Shown here: piece after piece, positions 49,170 to 57,758 of the stretch
Layout of the letters: every line of letters begins with the position of its first letter
Numbering within the stretch: the first letter of the stretch is position 1
Program-made: the position numbers and the translations under genes
Notes under the pieces: generated by a model
The model's input: only the letters and a program-made list of their open reading frames with translations
What the model was told of the DNA's origin: nothing
Databases searched by the model: none
Assembly: GCF_027497175.1 (NCBI RefSeq)
Contig: NZ_CP114901.1
Span: forward strand, 2,108,001-2,172,000
Length of the DNA stretch: 64,000 bases
Direction of reading: 5' to 3'
From: Verrucosispora sp. WMMD573
GTDB lineage: Bacteria; Actinomycetota; Actinomycetes; Mycobacteriales; Micromonosporaceae

Positions 49170-49643
49170 TCAGGTGCTGGTGCCGTCGGAGCCGGCCCAG
49201 ATCGCCAGTGCCAGCCAGCCGCAGCAGGCCAGCAGGAAGAGGCCGGTGAAGATGTAGCTGAGGATCAGGCCCCAGGTGGCCAGCTGCTCGCCGTCCTCGC
49301 CGCTGCTGCGCAGCTGCCGCTTGGCCAGCTGACCGAGGGCGATGCCGGCGGGAGCGAAGACGAAGGCGAAGACCAGCGACAGGATGGCCAGTACGTTGGT
49401 GCCGCGTCCGCTGCCCTGGCCGGCCGGCGGTCCGTACTGCCCGTAGGGCACCTGCGGGGCGTACGGCGGTTGTTGCCCCCACTGCTGGCCGTGTGGCGGC
49501 TGCCCGGGATGCTCGTACGCCGGCTGTCCGTACGCCGGTTGCTCGCCCTGCTGCCCGTACGGTTGGCCGTACTGCGGCTGCTGCCCGCCCGGCGGTGGCT
49601 CGTAGGGCGACGGTGGTTGGTCCGGCTCCGGTGGTTGGCCCAC
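49170..49643 (-). CDS. DUF4190-type membrane protein with Gln/Pro/Tyr-rich N-terminus
   Basis: GTG 49643 follows the strong site GGAGGAGGAG and gives 157 residues: a disordered Gln/Pro/Tyr/Gly segment (GQPYGQQGEQPAYGQPAYEH) and two membrane helices (VLAILSLVFAFVFAPAGIAL; GLILSYIFTGLFLLACCGWL) with the family loop GQLAKRQLRSSGEDGEQLA. It is a paralogue in layout of the protein at 47567. The role is unknown. Confidence 0.85.
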   Translation of the reverse strand: MGQPPEPDQPPSPYEPPPGGQQPQYGQPYGQQGEQPAYGQPAYEHPGQPPHGQQWGQQPPYAPQVPYGQYGPPAGQGSGRGTNVLAILSLVFAFVFAPAGIALGQLAKRQLRSSGEDGEQLATWGLILSYIFTGLFLLACCGWLALAIWAGSDGTST

Positions 49644-49849
49644 GCTCTCCTCCTCCGTACCGACCCACGCTTTCCGCGTGGCCCGTCCGCCCTGGTGGGA
49701 AGGCCCTCTTTGCGGGACGCTACCCGCAGCGGTGAAGCTTTTCACAGGGGTTGTGTGGACTGCTCGTCTTGGCCGCCCCGGTCCGGGCGACGATACTGAT
49801 CGAGCGTTTAGTTACCAGTGAGTAGGTGCGCCGAATTCCGGAGGCTGAG

Positions 49850-51046
49850 ATGGCTCGACTCGCGCAGACGCCCGGCCTGACCGACGAGCAGCAGTCGATC
49901 CTGGGAACCGTCCGGGAGTTCGCGGACAAGGAGATCATTCCGCACGCGCAACGTCTGGAGCACGCCGACGAGTACCCGGCCGACATCCTCGACGGCATGA
50001 AGGAGATGGGCCTGTTCGGGCTCACCATCGCCGAGGAGTACGGCGGTCTCGGTGAGTCCCTGCTGACCTACGCCCTGGTGGTGGAGGAACTCTCCCGGGG
50101 CTGGATGTCGATCTCCGGCATCGTCAACACGCACTTCATCGTGGCGTACCTGATCTCCCAGCACGGCTCCGTCGAACAGCGGGCCCGGCTGTTGCCGAGG
50201 ATGGCTGCCGGCGAGGTGCGGGGTGCCTTCTCCATGTCGGAACCGGAGTGTGGCTCCGACGTCTCGGCGATCAGATCGAAGGCGGTCCGCGACGGCGACC
50301 GCTTCGTCATCAACGGGCAGAAGATGTGGCTTACCAACGGCGCGTACTCGTCGGTGGTGGCCACCCTCGTCCGGACCGAGACCGGCGCGGACACGGTCTA
50401 CGGCAACATGAGCACCTTCCTGCTGGAGAAGGAGCCCGGCTTCGGCGAGACCGCCCCGGGCCTGACCATCCCCGGCAAGATCGACAAGATGGGTTACAAG
50501 GGCGTCGAGACCACCGAGATGGTGCTCGACGGCGTCACCGTTCCCGACAGCGCCGTCCTCGGCGGACCCGACCAGGTGGGTCGGGGCTTCTACCAGATGA
50601 TGGACGGCATCGAGGTCGGCCGGGTCAACGTCGCCGCCCGAGCCTGCGGCATCTCCATCCGGGCCTTCGAACTGGCCGTCGCGTACGCCCAGCAGCGCCG
50701 GACCTTCGGTCAGCCGCTCGCGGGGCACCAGGCCATCGCCTTCAAGCTGGCCGAGATGGGTACGAAGATCGAGGCGGCGCATGCCTTGATGGTCAACGCG
50801 GCCCGGCTCAAGGACGCCGGCCAGCGCAACGACGTCGAGGCCGGGATGGCGAAGCTGCTCGCCTCGGAGTACTGCGCCGAGGTCGTCCAGGAGGCGTTCC
50901 GCATCCACGGCGGCTACGGCTACTCCAAGGAGTACGAGATCGAGCGGCTGATGCGGGAAGCCCCGTTCCTGCTCATCGGCGAGGGCACCTCGGAGATCCA
51001 GAAGACGATCATCTCCCGGGGCCTGCTCCGCGAGTACAAGCTCTGA
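49850..51046 (+). CDS. Acyl-CoA dehydrogenase
   Basis: ATG 49850 follows GGAGG. The 398-residue flavoenzyme has the family signatures AFSMSEPECGSDVSAIRSKA, the FAD-binding WLTNGAYSSV, AYAQQRRTFGQPLAGHQAIA, IHGGYGYSKEYEIERLMRE and the catalytic base region LLIGEGTSEIQKTII. In Streptomyces-type ethylmalonyl-CoA clusters the corresponding protein acts on methylsuccinyl-CoA. The lyase at 46556 and the MaoC protein at 55912 make that role plausible, but it cannot be distinguished from a general acyl-CoA dehydrogenase by motifs alone. Confidence 0.93.
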   Translation: MARLAQTPGLTDEQQSILGTVREFADKEIIPHAQRLEHADEYPADILDGMKEMGLFGLTIAEEYGGLGESLLTYALVVEELSRGWMSISGIVNTHFIVAYLISQHGSVEQRARLLPRMAAGEVRGAFSMSEPECGSDVSAIRSKAVRDGDRFVINGQKMWLTNGAYSSVVATLVRTETGADTVYGNMSTFLLEKEPGFGETAPGLTIPGKIDKMGYKGVETTEMVLDGVTVPDSAVLGGPDQVGRGFYQMMDGIEVGRVNVAARACGISIRAFELAVAYAQQRRTFGQPLAGHQAIAFKLAEMGTKIEAAHALMVNAARLKDAGQRNDVEAGMAKLLASEYCAEVVQEAFRIHGGYGYSKEYEIERLMREAPFLLIGEGTSEIQKTIISRGLLREYKL

Positions 51047-51049
51047 GCA

Positions 51050-51457
51050 TCAACTGCGGCGGGTCAGCCCGGCGGCGGCCCGCTCCACGATCAGGCAGCG
51101 GTCCTCGACATAGTCGATGCCGGCCTCCTCGGCGATCCGCCGGGCCTGCGGCGAGACGATGCCGAGCTGCAACCACACCGCCGGGGCGCCGATCGCCACC
51201 GCCTGCCGAACGACTTCCACGGCGTCGTCGGCCGGCCGGAACACGTCGACCAGGTCGACCGGGTGCGGGATGTCGGCCAGGGACCGGTACACCGGCTCGC
51301 CGAAGAGTTCGTCGGCGGTCGGGTTGACCGGGATGATGCGCCAGCCATGCCGCTGCATCTCCAGCGGTACGCGGTGAGCAGCCTTGAACGGATCGCGGGA
51401 CGCGCCGACGACGGCGATCACGGCGGCGTCGGCGAGAATCTTCTGGGCGGAACGCAC
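51050..51457 (-). CDS. CoA-binding-domain protein (YccU-like)
   Basis: The 135-residue Rossmann protein begins with a helix then VIAVVGASRDPFKAAHRVPL, the CoA_binding_2 motif, and contains GWRIIPVNPTADELFGEPVY, LVDVFRPADDAVEVV and GAPAVWLQLGI. Members bind CoA or acyl-CoA without a known catalytic role. It is convergent with the acyl-CoA dehydrogenase gene, with three bases between the stops. Confidence 0.92.
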   Translation of the reverse strand: MRSAQKILADAAVIAVVGASRDPFKAAHRVPLEMQRHGWRIIPVNPTADELFGEPVYRSLADIPHPVDLVDVFRPADDAVEVVRQAVAIGAPAVWLQLGIVSPQARRIAEEAGIDYVEDRCLIVERAAAGLTRRS

Positions 51458-51553
51458 CTGCCGACTGTAGCCGCGTCCCCGGCGGGCCGCCGGATCGACC
51501 GACGGGACCTCGCGGCGCGCTCGGCCTCGCCCGGCCCGGGGTCCAAGAGTCGA

Positions 51554-52600
51554 TCAGAGCAGGCTCAGTTGCTCGGGCGGCGGTGTCGGTGCTTGCTGTG
51601 GCGTGTTGCGGTGTTCACCAGCCCCGGACCGGAGCAGTCCGTGACGACGGGCGGCGATGCGAACCCGCGCGGTCAGCTCTCGCTGGTAGGACTGCGGCGC
51701 GTACGCGCCCGCCCGGTACAACTCCCGGTAGCGCGGCACCAGCCGGGGATGCTCCCGCCCGAGCCACCGCGCGTACCACTCGCGGGCGCCGGGGCGCAGG
51801 TGCAGCGCAAGCGGCGTCACGCTGGCTGCGCCCGCGGCGGCGATCGTCGCCACGGTGGCCTCGATGGACTCGTCCGCGTCGGACAGACCGGGCAGGATCG
51901 GCGCCATCAGCACGCCCACCTCGAAGCCGGCGTCGGCAAAGCGGCGTACCGCGTCGAGCCGCCGGCGCGGGCTCGGCGTGCCGGGCTCGACCGAGCGCCA
52001 CAGCTGCTCGTCGAGGAAGCCGACGGAGAAGGAGACGCTCACCCGGGCAACCTCGGCCGCCTGCCGCAGCAGCGGGAGATCACGCTGGATCAGGGTGCCC
52101 TTGGTCAGGATCGAGAACGGATTGGCGAAGTCGCGCAGCGCCTCGATGATCGGCGGCATGAGCCGGTAACGCCCCTCGGCCCGCTGGTAGCAGTCGACGT
52201 TCGTGCCCATCGCCACGTGCGCGCCGTGCCAGCGCGGCGCGGCCAGCTCACGACGAAGCAGCTCACCTGCGTTGACCTTGACGACCACCCGCGTGTCGAA
52301 ATCCGCCCCCGCGTCGAAGTCTAGGTAGGTATGGGTATTTCGGGCAAAGCAGTAAAAACACGCATGACTGCATCCGCGGTACGGGTTGACGGTCCACTCG
52401 AACGGGACGCGGGAGCTGCCCGGGACCTTGTTGAGGATCGACTTGGCGCGCACCTCGTAGAAGGTCATGCCGGCGAAATCGGGGGTGTCGAAGGTGCGGA
52501 CGACCGCATCGGGCAGCGCCAGCGGCAGGGGTGGTGTCGCTGGCGCTGCCCGTCCGGGAACTCCCTCGACCGGGGGAGCGGTGAGGTTGTCCCAGCGCAT
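51554..52600 (-). CDS. Radical SAM protein of the Rv2578c type
   Basis: ATG 52600 gives 348 residues. The cluster motif GCSHACFYCFAR (CxxxCxxC with one extra spacing residue) follows RVPFEWTVNPYR. Further on are MGTNVDCYQRAEGRYRLMPP and ILTKGTLIQRDLPLLRQAAE, typical of the Rv2578c/SplB-like group, which resembles spore photoproduct lyase. The true reaction is not known. It is divergent from a DCC-family gene; the upstream intergenic stretch is 91 bases long. Confidence 0.9.
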   Translation of the reverse strand: MRWDNLTAPPVEGVPGRAAPATPPLPLALPDAVVRTFDTPDFAGMTFYEVRAKSILNKVPGSSRVPFEWTVNPYRGCSHACFYCFARNTHTYLDFDAGADFDTRVVVKVNAGELLRRELAAPRWHGAHVAMGTNVDCYQRAEGRYRLMPPIIEALRDFANPFSILTKGTLIQRDLPLLRQAAEVARVSVSFSVGFLDEQLWRSVEPGTPSPRRRLDAVRRFADAGFEVGVLMAPILPGLSDADESIEATVATIAAAGAASVTPLALHLRPGAREWYARWLGREHPRLVPRYRELYRAGAYAPQSYQRELTARVRIAARRHGLLRSGAGEHRNTPQQAPTPPPEQLSLL

Positions 52601-52691
52601 GGCCAGTATTCGAACACATGTGCTATCCGTGTGCAAGTGACTCGCCGGACACCCGCGTGTGGGTGCCCGACGGTGGGGGCAGGATGAGGGC

Positions 52692-53090
52692 ATGTCGACC
52701 TTCGTCTACGACGGGGACTGCGCCTTCTGCACCCGCTGCGCGGAGTTCATCGAGCGCCGCATCCCGACCGGTGCTCGCGTCGTGCCCTGGCAGTTCGCCG
52801 ACCTCGACCGGCTCGGTGTGACCGAGGCGGAGTGCGAGGAGGCGGTGCAGTGGGTCGGTGCCGACGGCAGCCGGGCCGCCGGCCCGGACGCCATCGCCGC
52901 GCTGCTCGCCAGCAGCGGCCGCGGGTGGCGGATCGCCGGGGCCGGGCTACGGCTTCCACCGGTACGCGCCGCCGCCTGGCCCGTGTACCGCTGGGTGGCC
53001 CGCAACCGGCACCGGATGCCCGGCGGCACGGCCGCCTGCTCGCTGCCCCAGGAGACCCGGGACCGCCTCTACGGCCCCTCCGCCGGCTGA
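52692..53090 (+). CDS. DCC-family thiol-disulfide oxidoreductase (DUF393)
   Basis: ATG 52692 gives 132 residues with the defining start FVYDGDCAFCTRCAEFIE (D-x-x-CxxC) and a C-terminal WPVYRWVARNRHRMPGGTAA segment. The family is predicted to exchange thiols and is often found beside HTTM-type membrane proteins; one is encoded on the opposite strand 193 bases on. It is followed by a long palindrome. Confidence 0.9.
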   Translation: MSTFVYDGDCAFCTRCAEFIERRIPTGARVVPWQFADLDRLGVTEAECEEAVQWVGADGSRAAGPDAIAALLASSGRGWRIAGAGLRLPPVRAAAWPVYRWVARNRHRMPGGTAACSLPQETRDRLYGPSAG

Positions 53091-53131
53091 CACCTCGCCA
53101 GCCCGCCCGCGCTACGGCTCGCGTGGCGCAA

Positions 53132-53176
53132 TCTTGGACAGTTCCCGTTAGGCGTTAACGGAAACTGTCCAAGATC
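53132..53176. terminator. Long near-perfect palindrome, probable bidirectional terminator or repeat element
   Basis: ATCTTGGACAGTTCCCGTTA (53132-53151) and TAACGGAAACTGTCCAAGAT (53157-53176) are 20-base inverted arms with a single mismatch and a 5-base loop. It lies between convergent genes. Its base composition is lower in GC than its surroundings, and its length exceeds ordinary terminators in this window. Confidence 0.75.
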
Positions 53177-53283
53177 TACGGGGCGACGCCCGGAATGCGG
53201 CTGTCGATGGCCTCGGTGGTTGGGGCGGCACGGTTCGGCTGCTTGTCGGCCCGGGTCTCGTGCGAGCACGGATCGTGGACCGG

Positions 53284-54363
53284 TCAGGGCGCTGTCGGGT
53301 CCGGTATCGGCTCGCCGCCACCGCGTCGTGTCTTCGCGGGCGCGGCGGTGCCGGCCGGCGGCACCGTGCGGGTCGTCAGTGCGCCATCCGGTCCGGCGTC
53401 CTCCGTGATCGGTGCGGTGTCCACCCGCCCGCCGACCTGAGCATCAACAGGCGGGGCATCGGCCGCTGGGGAGCGGCTGTTCGACGGGGCATCGGCCGGC
53501 AGCGGGACGGAGTCGAGCCTTCGCTGGTCGGGCGTGGACCTGCGGGCCAGGAGCTGTCGCGTTGCGACGAGCGGGCGGACCTTCTCCAGCGGCAGGAAGC
53601 TGGTCATGGCGACCAGGTGGGGTGCGAACGAGATGGTGATGGTCGCGATCGTCACCAGGTGGAACGAGTAGAAGAAGCCGACAGTGGCGAGCCGCCAGCG
53701 CTCGGGCAGCACGAAGACCAGGGGGCTGAGCAGTTCGAAGGCGAGGATGCCGAACTGGGCGACGAGCAGCAGGTGGGGCACCTGCGCGATCAGGTCCGCC
53801 AGGTCGGTGCCGCGTCGGATGATCGCTTTGGCGAGCACCGAGCCGGTCGCCCAGTCCAGGCCGCCGAAGCGGAACTTCGCCCAGGCGGCCAGGAAGTAGG
53901 TGCAGACCACCGAGATCTGGGTGACCCGCAGCGCCCAGCCGCCGGCCTCCGTCCTGGTCGGGTCGCCGTGCCGGGCCCGGCCCGCGGTGGGTAGCACGGC
54001 CAGCGCGACGAGCAGGGCGAACCGGTCGTGGTCCACCTTGCCGTAGCTCATCGCGATGATCATCCACTCCAGGTAGAGCGCGAAGACCGTCCAACCGAGC
54101 AGTCGGGGGGCCCGTCCGGTCGCGGCGAGCAGGGCCAGTAGCAGCAGGGCCCAGAAGATCACGCTCACCAGCGTCGCGGTGGGGGTGGGCAGTGGCAGTA
54201 CCCGCCCGACGAAGAGCGGTTGGTAGAGGTTGCCGGGCACGTCGACGCGGTCGCGTACCCAGGGGGTGAAGACGACCAGGTCGGCGGCGACGAAGAGGTA
54301 GACAAGCGTGCGGAACGCGGCAACCCGACCGCGAGGCACCGCTTCGGTGAGCCAGCGACTCAT
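53284..54363 (-). CDS. HTTM-domain membrane protein (gamma-carboxylase-like)
   Basis: ATG 54363 gives 359 residues with about six to seven membrane helices in the first 270 (FRTLVYLFVAADLVVFTPWV, VIFWALLLLALLAATG, SVVCTYFLAAWAKFRFGGLD, FGILAFELLSPLVFVLPERW). The positions of the polar residues between helices (SYGKVDHDRFALL) fit the HTTM family, related to the membrane part of vitamin-K-dependent carboxylase. The last 90 residues are disordered. It overlaps the upstream gene by four bases. The function in bacteria is mostly unknown. Confidence 0.8.
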   Translation of the reverse strand: MSRWLTEAVPRGRVAAFRTLVYLFVAADLVVFTPWVRDRVDVPGNLYQPLFVGRVLPLPTPTATLVSVIFWALLLLALLAATGRAPRLLGWTVFALYLEWMIIAMSYGKVDHDRFALLVALAVLPTAGRARHGDPTRTEAGGWALRVTQISVVCTYFLAAWAKFRFGGLDWATGSVLAKAIIRRGTDLADLIAQVPHLLLVAQFGILAFELLSPLVFVLPERWRLATVGFFYSFHLVTIATITISFAPHLVAMTSFLPLEKVRPLVATRQLLARRSTPDQRRLDSVPLPADAPSNSRSPAADAPPVDAQVGGRVDTAPITEDAGPDGALTTRTVPPAGTAAPAKTRRGGGEPIPDPTAP

Positions 54364-54845
54364 CGGGCGACTTGCCAGTGGACGACGGTCTCGTCGACCC
54401 ACCGGCCGGTGGGCCGACGGTCGGTGATGTCGTGCCACCGGATCACGATCCGGACCTCGGCCAGTTCCGGTGCGTCGGGATGGCGTCGGCCGTACGCCTC
54501 GGCGATCTCGCGCAACCGGCTGGGGTCGGCAACGTACCGGCTCTGTTGGCCTTCGATCTCGGCTCGGCGGATGCCGGTCGCGCCCTCGCCCAGGTCGACG
54601 AGGTTGCCGCTGAGGTCGACCCCTTCGACCCGGGTGTCCGGGGCGTCCGCGTCGGCCGGATCGGAGGTGGAGTACATCCGGAAGGGACCGAACGGGAAGT
54701 GGTCGTCCACGCCCCAGACGGTGCCAGCGAGCAGGACGGCGAGGCCGAGTGCCGTCACCGCCACCCGCGCCGTACGGCCGCGGCTCGTCAACGCATCCAT
54801 CGTTCGCCGAAGATACGGCACCGGCGCGCGTTCAAGTGGCCTCAT
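54360..54845 (-). CDS. Membrane-anchored hypothetical protein paired with HTTM
   Basis: The 161-residue protein from ATG 54845 (ATG 54800 is an alternative) has one N-terminal membrane helix (VAVTALGLAVLLAGTVWGVD) and a soluble outer domain with FPFGPFRMYSTSDPADADA, GIRRAEIEGQQSRYVADPSR and VRIVIRWHDIT. The phrase FPFGPFRMYS is typical of small proteins found directly before HTTM genes. The 4-base overlap (GTGA/ATGA type) with the HTTM gene indicates that they form one unit. The function is unknown. Confidence 0.78.
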   Translation of the reverse strand: MRPLERAPVPYLRRTMDALTSRGRTARVAVTALGLAVLLAGTVWGVDDHFPFGPFRMYSTSDPADADAPDTRVEGVDLSGNLVDLGEGATGIRRAEIEGQQSRYVADPSRLREIAEAYGRRHPDAPELAEVRIVIRWHDITDRRPTGRWVDETVVHWQVAR

Positions 54846-54900
54846 CGGCGGGCCGTGTCCCAGCTGTGACGAGGCCCGGCGTCCTGGTGGGAGTGCGGAC

Positions 54901-54933
54901 GCCGATGGCCGGGCCCGTCACGGGCCCGGCCAT
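54901..54933 (-). terminator. trxA: Terminator of the thioredoxin gene
   Basis: CGATGGCCGGGCCCG (54901-54915) and CGGGCCCGGCCATCG (54919-54933) are perfect 15-base arms around a 3-base loop, 13 bases behind the trxA stop on the reverse strand. Confidence 0.85.
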
Positions 54934-54946
54934 CGTGTCGGTGAGA

Positions 54947-55309
54947 TCAGTGCTTGTGCTCGGCGAGCTTCTTGCGCACGTCATCCATGTCGAGCGCCTG
55001 AACCTGCTCGATGAGGTTCTCCAGGGCCGACTCCGGCAGCGCGCCCGGCTGAGCGAAAACGATCACGCCGTCGCGGATCGCCATGATGGTCGGGATGGAC
55101 CGGATGTCGAACTTGGCGGCGAGTTCCTGCTGCGCCTCGGTGTCCACCTTGCCGAAGGTGATGTCGCCATGCTTGTCGGAAGATCGCTCGTAGACCGGAG
55201 CGAACCGCTTGCAGGGACCGCACCAGTCGGCCCAGAAGTCGACCAGCACGATGCCGTTGGCCTCGGTCACCTGGTCGAAGTTCGCCGTGGTCAGCTCGAC
55301 GGTTGCCAT
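54947..55309 (-). CDS. trxA: Thioredoxin
   Basis: ATG 55309 gives 120 residues with the active site DFWADWCGPCKRFAPVYE, the cis-proline region IRSIPTIMAIRDG and the late Gly motif QPGALPESAL. The C-terminus is extended by about ten charged residues (DMDDVRKKLAEHKH). It reduces protein disulfides in the cytoplasm. It is followed by a perfect terminator hairpin and preceded by about 600 bases without genes. Confidence 0.96.
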   Translation of the reverse strand: MATVELTTANFDQVTEANGIVLVDFWADWCGPCKRFAPVYERSSDKHGDITFGKVDTEAQQELAAKFDIRSIPTIMAIRDGVIVFAQPGALPESALENLIEQVQALDMDDVRKKLAEHKH

Positions 55310-55911
55310 GTGAGTCTCTCCGATCACGCGGAACAGCTACGTCTGGTGGAACTCGGGCGTACCCCATCGCATTCCCGCCGTGGTGCCACCGTAACCCTGG
55401 TCGCAGTCCGGGTGGGGCCTTTGTCCGCATCGATCGGCATCGGTTTCTCGGAGGTGTCCGCAAATCGCACATGCATGTCGCATTTGCGTGACCGCCCGTA
55501 ATGGGAGCGTTTCCAATGAGATCAACGCTCTGGCCGGGTACGAAGCGGTAACTTTGGCGCTGACGAGCGGGGATTCGACCTGCGGAGATCGCCTTTTGAC
55601 CGACGATCAGTCACCCAGAGTAATGTAACAAAAAGATAAATGTGACGTCGGTCTCTGTGCGACCGGACGGACGTACGGCAGAATCTTGAGGCATCAGAGC
55701 GTGGGCGGCGGGTGCCGGGGAGGGCCCCGCCGCTCATTGCGTCCGGCCTCGGTCGACGGTCGTCGGCCCCGCCCGCGCAGGTGCTGATCAAGCGGTCTTC
55801 GTCCCGCCGGCGGATGTGACATTCCGGTGCCTGTCCCGCCCCACGACGCGCCTTAACCCTCGATAAGGCATGCTGTGCCGAACTCCGCCGCCTCCGTCGA
55901 AGGAGACCTGG
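55310..55911. other. Intergenic region of about 600 bases with an AT-rich patch
   Basis: It separates the divergent trxA and MaoC genes and must contain both promoters. At 55619-55645 lies an unusually AT-rich stretch (TAATGTAACAAAAAGATAAA), rare in this GC-rich window and a good candidate for a promoter or regulator site. The last 15 bases contain AAGGAGA as ribosome-binding site for the MaoC gene. Long reverse-strand open frames here have non-protein-like composition. I recognise no riboswitch. Confidence 0.45.
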
Positions 55912-56427
55912 ATGCAGTTCGGCCGCTACTACGAGGAGTTCGAGGTCGGCGCGGTCTACCGGCACTGGCCGGGCAAGACGGTCACCGAGTACGACGACCA
56001 CCTGTTCTGCCTGCTCACCATGAACCACCATCCGCTGCACCTGGACGCGCACTACGCCGAGACGGCGAGTCAGTTCAAGCGCAACGTCGTGGTCGGCAAC
56101 TACATCTACTCGCTCCTGCTCGGCATGTCGGTGCCGGACGTCAGCGGCAAGGCCATCGCGAACCTGGAGATCGAATCGCTGCGGCACGTCGCTCCGACCT
56201 TTCATGGCGACACGATCTACGGCGAGACCACGGTGCTCGACAAGCGGGAGTCCGCCTCCAAGCCGGATCGTGGCGTGGTGGCGGTGGAGACCCGCGGCTA
56301 CAACCAGGACGGCACGCTGGTCTGCGTCTTCCGGCGCAAGGTGATGGTCCCCAAACGGGAGTACGCGGCGGCAGCCGTTCCGGACGGTGTCGACCCCGAG
56401 CGGCCGAGCTTCCCCGAGCCCCGCTGA
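55912..56427 (+). CDS. MaoC-family dehydratase, mesaconyl-CoA-hydratase-like
   Basis: ATG 55912 with AAGGAGA at 55899 gives 171 residues. The hot-dog fold has the hydratase motif region KTVTEYDDHLFCLLTMNHHP, LHLDAHYAETASQFKRNVV, VVGNYIYSLLLGMSVPDVSG and LRHVAPTFHGDTIYGETTV, with the Asp and His of the (R)-hydratase motif. The same protein type sits in Streptomyces ethylmalonyl-CoA clusters, where it hydrates mesaconyl-CoA to beta-methylmalyl-CoA. Here it would feed the lyase encoded at 46556. The separation of 8 kb from that gene shows a dispersed pathway. Confidence 0.9.
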   Translation: MQFGRYYEEFEVGAVYRHWPGKTVTEYDDHLFCLLTMNHHPLHLDAHYAETASQFKRNVVVGNYIYSLLLGMSVPDVSGKAIANLEIESLRHVAPTFHGDTIYGETTVLDKRESASKPDRGVVAVETRGYNQDGTLVCVFRRKVMVPKREYAAAAVPDGVDPERPSFPEPR

Positions 56428-56565
56428 CCCGTACCCGGGTGGTTCCGCCCGAGGTGGGCTCGTCGCACCCGCTCGGCGGGGGCACGGCGCCGCGCCGCGG
56501 CGGGTTACCGGCGTCGGGGTTCGGTCCCCGGTCCGGGCGCATATGCTGGCGCCGGAGGTCCCGCC

Positions 56566-57033
56566 ATGAGCGAGCGAATCACCACCGCCACCGCCTACTC
56601 CGCCACCGAGTGGGACCTGCTCACCAGTCTGCCGGGACGGGTGATCGTGGCCGCTGCCCAGCCCGGCCCGGGGCGTCCGCACCGGGGGGTGGCGGCGGGC
56701 CTCGCCGGACTGGACGCCGTGGCGGCCGGACGGGCCTTCGACAGTGATCTCGTCCGGGCGGTGGTGGCCGCGATCTACGCGCGGCACGACGGGCCATCGC
56801 CGTCGGGGACCCAGCTCACCGACCTGGTGAACGTGCTCGCCGCCTGCCGGTCCGTCGTGCGGGTACTGGATCGTCATGCCGACCCGGCCGACTCGGCGGC
56901 CTACCGGCAGTGGGTGCAGTCAGTGGCCGCCCGCGTCTGTTGTACCGCCTCCTCGGCGTTGTCCGGCGGCATGCTGGCTCCCGCCGACCGCCGTCTCCTC
57001 GACCGGCTCGGCGACGCCCTCGACCTGTGCTGA
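56566..57033 (+). CDS. Conserved hypothetical helical protein
   Basis: The 155-residue soluble, mostly helical protein starts MSERITTATAYSATEWDLLT and contains LPGRVIVAAAQPGPGRPHRG, RAVVAAIYARHDG and VNVLAACRSVVRVLDRHADP. No membrane segment, signal or catalytic motif is seen, and I do not recognise the family by name. The layout is common among Micromonosporaceae hypothetical proteins. It lies between the MaoC and TrmH genes on the same strand. Confidence 0.72.
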   Translation: MSERITTATAYSATEWDLLTSLPGRVIVAAAQPGPGRPHRGVAAGLAGLDAVAAGRAFDSDLVRAVVAAIYARHDGPSPSGTQLTDLVNVLAACRSVVRVLDRHADPADSAAYRQWVQSVAARVCCTASSALSGGMLAPADRRLLDRLGDALDLC

Positions 57034-57092
57034 CCGCGGTGTCGCCGGGGCCGGGCGGCCGGGTGCGGCCCGCCCCGCGGGGCGTAACGTGC

Positions 57093-57722
57093 GTGACCGT
57101 GACCGGTGAGCAGCTCGACGTCGGCGTGGGTCCATGGCCCGGGGACCTGCCGGAGGACCCCCGCTACGACCCGGAACTGCTCGCCGCGGGGGACCGGCGC
57201 AACGTCGTCGACAAGTACCGCTACTGGCGGCGCGAGGCGATCGTCGCCGACCTGGATCGGCGGCGGCACGACTTCCACGTGGCGATCGAGAACTGGCAGC
57301 ACGACCTGAACATCGGGACTGTGGTACGCAACGCCAACGCGTTCCTGGCGGCCGAGGTGCACATCGTGGGCCGGCGGCGCTGGAACCGCCGCGGCGCGAT
57401 GGTAACCGACCGCTACCAGCACGTACGCCACCACGGGACAATCGACCAGTTGATCCTCTGGGCATCGGAGCGCGGCCTGCCGCTGGTCGGCATCGACAAC
57501 CTGCCCGGCTGCCGGCCACTGGAGACCGCCACGCTGCCGCGGCGGTGCGTCCTGCTGTTCGGTCAGGAGGGTCCGGGCCTTTCCGAGGCCGCGCACTCCG
57601 CGTGCGACGAGATCTTCTCCATCGCCCAGTACGGCTCGACCCGCTCGATCAACGCAGGGGTGGCGAGCGGAATCGCCATGCACACCTGGATCCGCACCCA
57701 CGCCTCCCCACCCCCCACCTAA
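57093..57722 (+). CDS. TrmH/SpoU-family RNA methyltransferase
   Basis: I choose GTG 57093 (GTG 57099 is equally possible); an open frame continues upstream but overlaps the preceding gene. The 209-residue protein has SpoU motif 1 in NWQHDLNIGTVVRNANAFLA, motif 2 in CVLLFGQEGPGLSEAAHSA and motif 3 in QYGSTRSINAGVASGIAMHT, the knot that binds SAM. It 2'-O-methylates a tRNA or rRNA nucleoside; the target cannot be told. A long palindrome follows its stop. Confidence 0.92.
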   Translation: MTVTGEQLDVGVGPWPGDLPEDPRYDPELLAAGDRRNVVDKYRYWRREAIVADLDRRRHDFHVAIENWQHDLNIGTVVRNANAFLAAEVHIVGRRRWNRRGAMVTDRYQHVRHHGTIDQLILWASERGLPLVGIDNLPGCRPLETATLPRRCVLLFGQEGPGLSEAAHSACDEIFSIAQYGSTRSINAGVASGIAMHTWIRTHASPPPT

Positions 57723-57758
57723 CAGCCCACCCACCCCGCACCCACCCCCGCCTGCAGT

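Noticed and set aside
55522..56877. Reverse open frame across the trxA-MaoC gap and the MaoC gene
   Set aside because: The MaoC enzyme on the forward strand is clear, and the reverse product has no recognisable fold or start signal.
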